A stretch of DNA of 64,000 nt from contig ML664157.1 in the NCBI GenBank assembly GCA_007570785.1, forward strand, positions 8,027,425 to 8,091,424. Direction: 5' to 3'. Each line of letters opens with the position of its first letter. Position 1 is the stretch's first letter. The translations under genes were made by a program, and so were the position numbers. Under the pieces are notes generated by a model. It saw only the letters and a program-made list of their open reading frames with translations, was not told the origin of the DNA and made no database searches. Source of the stretch: Antilocapra americana. Lineage: Eukaryota; Chordata; Mammalia; Artiodactyla; Antilocapridae. This document shows positions 58,853 to 64,000 of the stretch, one piece after another.

Positions 58853-60172
58853 GAAAAAGGTCAGTTTTCATTCCAATTGCAAAGAAGGGCAATACCAAAG
58901 AAAGTTCAAACTATCATACAATTCCACTTATTTCACATGCTAGGAAAGTAATGCTCAAAATCCTTCAATCTAGGCTTTAGTAGTACATGAACCAAGAACT
59001 TCCAGATGCACAAGCTAGATTTAGAAAAGGCAGAGGAACCAGGGATCAAATTGCCAACATCTGTTGGATCACAGAGAAAGTAAGGGAATTCCAGGAAAAC
59101 ATCTACTTCTGCTTCATTGACTACACTGAAGCCTTTGACTTTGTGGATCACAACAAACTGTGGAAAATTCTTAAAGAGATGGGAATAGCAGACCACCTTA
59201 CCTGTCTCCTAAGAAGTCTGAATGCAGATGAAGAATCAACAGTCAGAACCAGACATGGGACAATGGGCTGGTTCAAAATTGAGAAAGGAATTTACAAGGC
59301 TGTATTGTCACAGTGCTTATTTAACTTCTATTCAGAGTACATTATATGAGATGCCAAGTTGGATGAATGACAAACTAGAATCAAAATTGCCAGGAAAAAT
59401 ATCAACAACCTCAGATATGCAGATGATGCCACTCTAATGGGGAAAAGTGAATAGGAACTAAAGAGACTTGATGAGAGTGAAAGAGGAGAGTGAAGAAACT
59501 GGCTTAAAACTCAACTTTCAAAAAATGAAGATCATAGCATCTTGTCCCATTATATCATAGCAGATAGATGGGGAAGAAGTGGAAACAGTGACAGATTTTA
59601 TTTTCTTGGGTTCCAAAATCACTGCAGATGGTGACTGCAGCCATGAAATTAAAAGATGCTTGCACCTCGGAAGGAAAGCTATGACAAACTTAGACAGCAT
59701 ATTAAAAAGCAGAGACATCGCATTGCCACAAAGGTTCATATAGTCAAAGCTATGGTTTTTCCAGTAGTCATGTTCCCAGAGTTGGACCATAAAGAAGGCC
59801 GAGTGCTGAAGAACTGATGCTTTCAAACTGTGGTGCTAGAGAAGACTCTTGAGAATTCCTTAGACAACAAAGAAATCAAACCAGTCAATCCTAAAGCAAA
59901 TCAAGCCTGAACATTCATTAGAAGCTGAAGCACCAATACTTTGACCACCTGATGCAAAGAGCCAGCTTATTGGAAAAGAGCCTGATTCTGGGAAAGCTTG
60001 AGGGTATGAGGAGAAAGGGGTGACAGAGGATGAGATGGTTGGATAGCATCACCGTCTCAATAAACATGAGTTTAAGCAAACTCAGAGAGATAGTGAAGTA
60101 CTAGGAAGCCTGGCTTGCTGCAGTCCATGGTGTTGCAAAAGGTTGGAAACAACATAGCAACTGAATAACAGT
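58853..60172 (+). mobile_element. BovB LINE, 5'-truncated, degenerate
   Basis: It starts within the RT region ('aaaaaggtcagttttcattcc') and ends in the BovB tail ('ggaaacaacatagcaactgaataacagtacc'). A 120-codon frame (58987-59349) includes 'GRGTRDQIANICWITE' and an intact motif A 'FCFIDYTEAFDFVDHNKL'. The later 'LRYADDAT' site is also readable, but stops (TAG in 'aaaagtgaataggaac', TGA in 'attatatgagatgcc') break the frame. It differs from the first BovB, which lost the motif A Asp. No clear TSD was found. Confidence 0.93.
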
Positions 60173-62049
60173 ACCTTAACATTTTTTAATTAAATTACAC
60201 ATATATCTATGACAGTGGTGTACTGGAGCCAACTCAGACTGGCTCATGAGAATCAATTATTTAATTTTCAAGAATTTTAAAAGTTCATTGTTTTCTCATT
60301 GGAAGCTTAAAATCAGCCATAACTGGAGTACTTCGACTACAAAAATTGGCAGACACTACATGTCAGGGCTTTTGTTTGTTTGTTTCCTGGAAAGCTGGTT
60401 GAATCAGTTTTATTCTCTTATTGGTTCCCTCATTAAATGATGAATTAAATCCAATTAATGATTTAAATAAAATTTTATGTTCCTTTTTTGTCTTTATAAC
60501 CACTATGATTTTTAACTTTTAAAAAGTTATTCTCAAAAAATTGATGTCAATTGCTTTTCTCAGGCATTGTTGAGCCATCCATTCCACTAAAATAAGAACT
60601 TGATTTTCATTGTCACTAGAACGAACACAGAGTGCTAGTTCAAGGTGGCCTGTTTTAGGAGGACAGTGTAAAAGCTTATAGCTGTTAACAATTCATATTA
60701 AGTAAAGGTTAAGAACAGGCAAAATAATATACAGTTGCCAAACTGATAAACAATTGAATGACCTAAATTTGCCACTCTGACTTTTCAGAGTTGTAAGTCT
60801 CATTCTCTTTTAATGTATAGGTCCATTGCCAGGAAATTAGCATTTTTCAGTGTATTCCCAACTATTTCTGAGGATGTCATTTACTAGTTCCATTGAGCCT
60901 CTGAAGATGTAAATTCAAATCTTCACTTTTCAGAGAGAGATTACTACTACTTAAAAAGCTTTGCTGTTCTCTTATACAAATGTTCAAAAAGCTCTTTTAG
61001 TCCAGGCTTAACTATAATGATTTACTTTTCATTTTTACAGAGCAGTTTAAAAAAGAATTACTTTAGAGAACTAAAAAAGTCTTTTGAGATAATCAAATAC
61101 AGGTCTTCTTATCAGCTTTTCACAGATAAGAAAACAAAGACCCAGGGCATTGGGAAATTTTACATGCTCTGCTAGGCAATTATGAAATGACTTGGCTGTG
61201 GCATTCTCTGTAAAATGTGGAAAACAGAATACAGACTTTAAATGAATAGAAAATAGTTTTATAGCACTAAGTTAAAAATATACAAACAGTATATATACAA
61301 GCATCATAATCACAAGACCAGAATTGAAGCTAAAGTTCAATTCTTAAATTGTTTTATTTTCTATGCATATTCAGCTGACAACTCATAATTACCAAATCTG
61401 GCAAGCAGAGAAAACATTGGGTGATTTAAGATACTTAGTTATTGTGCTTAAAGTTTTAATTTGTACATTTGCCATGGAGCAAATTCTTGGCTCTTGATAG
61501 AAGTATCATTGTTCTTCAGGTATAGAGTTAATTAGATGCATGGATTTCTTTATAGTTTCGCCATTTGGCAGTAATCCTTTTTTTTTTTTTTCATTATGAG
61601 GTTTTGCTGATATTTTCACATCACAAGTTTATTTTTTTTAAGTCATTGTGTTTTTCACAGTTGGATGTTAGTCGTGGCTTTTGAAATAACTATCTAATGA
61701 AGCTGAGTCATTTTAAAGCTTTCTCATTGAATAAAAATGCTTTGGGTAGCCAAGGTAATTTCAGGGAAGCACTTTGATGAGGACTTTGCTTTTAGGATTA
61801 TATAAATGTTTGTTTAGGATTGCAGAAAGTTTCTGAGGAGAAAAAAAAGGTTTAGTGAGGGTAAATTTGGCTAAAACCTTCCCTTTTACTTCACTCTACA
61901 CATGGAAAATACAGCTGTAGGAAGCCCAGCTTCATAGATATCTTGGAATAAATAATTGTTATCAGAGTGAATTTGCATTAGTTTGAACTTAAATTAAAAT
62001 GCAGAGTATAATAAATAATAAGGACTATTATTCTCTTTGTTTTCTCCTG
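60173..62049. other. Unique AT-rich sequence; possible MIR-like trace near 61100-61215
   Basis: No gene recognised. 'cttttcacagataagaaaacaaagacccagg' near 61115 hints at a decayed antisense MIR. T-runs are present near 61580 and 61629. Confidence 0.45.
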
Positions 62050-62268
62050 TGTGTGCATGCTCAGTTGCTCAGTCATGTCCAGCTCTTTGCAACCCCACAG
62101 ACTGTAGCCAACAAGCTCCTCTGTCCATGGGATTTTCCTGGCAAGAATCGTGGAGTGGGTTGCCATTTCCTCCTCCAAAGGATTTTCCTGATCTAGGGAT
62201 CGAACACATGTCTCCTGCATCTCCTGCATTGCAGGCAGATTGTTTACCACCAAGCCACTGGGGAAGCC
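62050..62268 (-). repeat. Bov-tA SINE (antisense)
   Basis: 'gcatgctcagttgctcagtcatgtccagctc', 'ctcctctgtccatgggattttcctggcaagaatcg', 'gattgtttaccaccaagccactggggaagcc'. Close to consensus. Confidence 0.94.
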
Positions 62269-64000
62269 AGTGCAAATAGCACTTTAATTTACAGCATGAT
62301 TGCTTCGATTTTGTCATTTTCTTGGTTGGTTTCAGGGGAGAAATGAATGAAATAGGAAATAAAGCTTTGGTCTTATTGTGTGTATCAGAAATAAAGGCCT
62401 AAAGGCAAAAGTAAAGTAATAATAATAAAAAAGAAACCAACGGCACCTTTGTACTTTTTTCCACTTGACTAGGTTGTACTGCATTTCCCAGAATGCCCTC
62501 CATTATGCTTCCAGATAGGATGGTCCATGAGGAAGATTCTTGGGAGAGTAATAGGGCAGAAAGGAAGCAGAAGCCATTTTGTAGCTCAAATATGTTGTTT
62601 CTGATTTGCTGACTCATCTTGTGAAATACAGCTGAACCTGCAGCTGTTCTATCTTGCCACACATTCTCCTTCAGTTTCTCTGACTCCTGGGCGCCGTGTA
62701 AGTGCGTTTAGTTCTGTGAGGCAGTGCCTGGCTCCTGCAAGACACCCAGGTCACGCACACTGGAAGCAACAAAGACTGGCATGGGCTTCGGTACTTCCTC
62801 GTGGAGTTACAGCTTATGCTTGTGAATTCCAGGTTGTTCTCGGTCTCTTCCACTTTACATTTATCTTCCCTTCCCAGATGCTTGCTCTGAAAATTGTAAA
62901 CTCAGATGCAAACAGCCTTACAGAGAGTAACCAGCTACATAGAGCATAATCCCAAATGTATATGTATATCTATCTATCTATCTCCTAGTGTTTATATCTC
63001 TGTAGTTGAACCCTGAATGATACAATACCCCTTCAGAAATAGGAGAGATACTTGAAAAGTAGAATAAATACCAATACAAGATTTTTAGCAGTCACCAAAA
63101 TATTAGAGACCTCTTCTACCAACAGTTGCCCACATCCCTAGTTGAATCCTAGTCCCCCATGCTCTCATGTAACAGACAAGCTGGGAGAACATACAGCACC
63201 AGGTACTTTAAGGGAAATACCAATAGACCCCAAATGAGGAAAAGGGAGTCTTGAACAAGTTACCATTTTTATATCTGGGCAAATGGAGGCTTTGGATAGA
63301 GTTGATCCTATATGATAAGATGAAAAGAAATAGCATGATAACTAGATGAAAATTCAGATGAAGAAATGCAAGAAATAATTTCAATTATATAAGATAGAGA
63401 AGCAATCCAGTATAGGAAAGAGAAAAAAAATTCCATAACATTTGTTTTGTATGTAGAAAAATAAATTTTTTAAAAATGAAATCAGTGAAACAAAATGAGA
63501 CATTACACCAACAGAATATGATTAATAATGCAGATTAAAGTCAGTAAAGTAAGGGCAAAGCACTACCAGTCCACAAAACTAATATAAATTAGAAGAAGCA
63601 AGAAGCCACACATTAGGTTAAAGCCTAATTAGAAGCATGAAGGAAAGGGTCAAGATAGTCACAGTCAGGGCAGATGAAATGATAGTGATTCCCTTTGAGA
63701 TAGCTAATAGATATGGTTAAATGGATAACAGTATTAGAGCTTAAGATTATTGGCAGTTTGAAAATTGCACAATGTGTAATAAAATAATTTTCCTGAAATA
63801 ATTATTTTTTATCCATCAAATTAGATTGCTAAAAATGATAGTTTGAGTTGAAATTCTCAAATATTCTTGAAAATTTAATTTGATATAATATTTTTAGAAA
63901 TCATTTTGAGAATTGAATTATCTTAAATCCTTTCTAAAATTTGAAATGACTACTTTCTCTAGGCTCTGTTTTCATTTCATAACAGAAAGCATTTTGTAAT
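62269..64000. other. Mostly unique; possible LTR-like relic at 62470-63035 and a (TATC)n tract
   Basis: 'tgcatttcccagaatgccctcc' near 62483 and the terminal 'gttgaaccctgaatgatacaa' near 63008 resemble the start and end of old mammalian LTR-type repeats, but I cannot assign a family. A (TATC)n tetranucleotide tract lies at 62966-62984. The rest (63040-64000) is AT-rich with nothing recognised. Confidence 0.35.

Noticed and set aside
62399..62949. 87- and 77-codon frames
   Set aside because: They fall in a probable LTR-like relic with no recognisable protein domain; opposing frames overlap.

Overview
The window is a stretch of bovid (ruminant) nuclear DNA. The diagnosis rests on its repeats: many tRNA-Glu/BovB-derived SINEs of the Bov-tA and Bov-A2 types, CHR-type artiodactyl SINEs, two BovB (RTE-type) LINEs and a ruminant L1 of the L1-BT kind. 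No Alu or rodent B1/B2 elements were seen. Repeat names come from recognising consensus patterns by eye, not from a database search. The species (cattle, bison, sheep, goat or other) cannot be fixed from this.

I found no host protein-coding gene, rRNA, functional tRNA, CRISPR array or bacterial-type operon. Every long open frame with recognisable protein similarity lies in a dead LINE (BovB or L1) or is antisense to one. The window reads as AT-rich intergenic or deep intronic sequence.

Layout. 1-360: end of a CHR SINE carrying a near-perfect 142-bp tandem duplication. 361-28,700: mostly unique AT-rich DNA with scattered old repeats (MIR, L1 3' ends, MER5/MER20-like hAT MITEs, MLT1-like LTRs) and younger SINEs, several with readable target-site duplications (TSDs). 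28,719-32,210: a complete BovB whose 5' part is inverted relative to its 3' part, bounded by a 13-bp direct repeat; this is the twin-priming signature. 32,750-33,845: 3' end of an older L1. 35,215-35,735: MLT1-like LTR. 40,820-41,572: only the 5' end of an L1-BT-type element. 42,238-44,900: antisense L1MA-type L1 with a small TIR element inserted at a TA. 46,100-47,690: a cluster of four ruminant SINEs. 51,262-52,450: older sense L1 interrupted by a dimeric Bov-tA and then abutted by a 6.25-kb antisense L1-BT-type element (52,451-58,700). That L1 has a CpG-rich 5'UTR, an ORF1 remnant and an ORF2 broken in several places, including a 4-bp deletion at the FADD catalytic motif. 58,853-60,172: second, 5'-truncated BovB. 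60,173-64,000: mostly unique sequence with one SINE.

The elements fit a familiar cooperation. Autonomous BovB and L1 encode endonuclease and reverse transcriptase; the Bov-type SINEs share their 3' tail with BovB and are thought to borrow its machinery. Every LINE copy here is inactivated. The most informative signals are the twin-primed BovB, the 5'-only L1 fragment, the 108-bp promoter-like duplication in the large L1's 5'UTR, and the SINE tandem duplication at the window start. I did not find a convincing new biological system.
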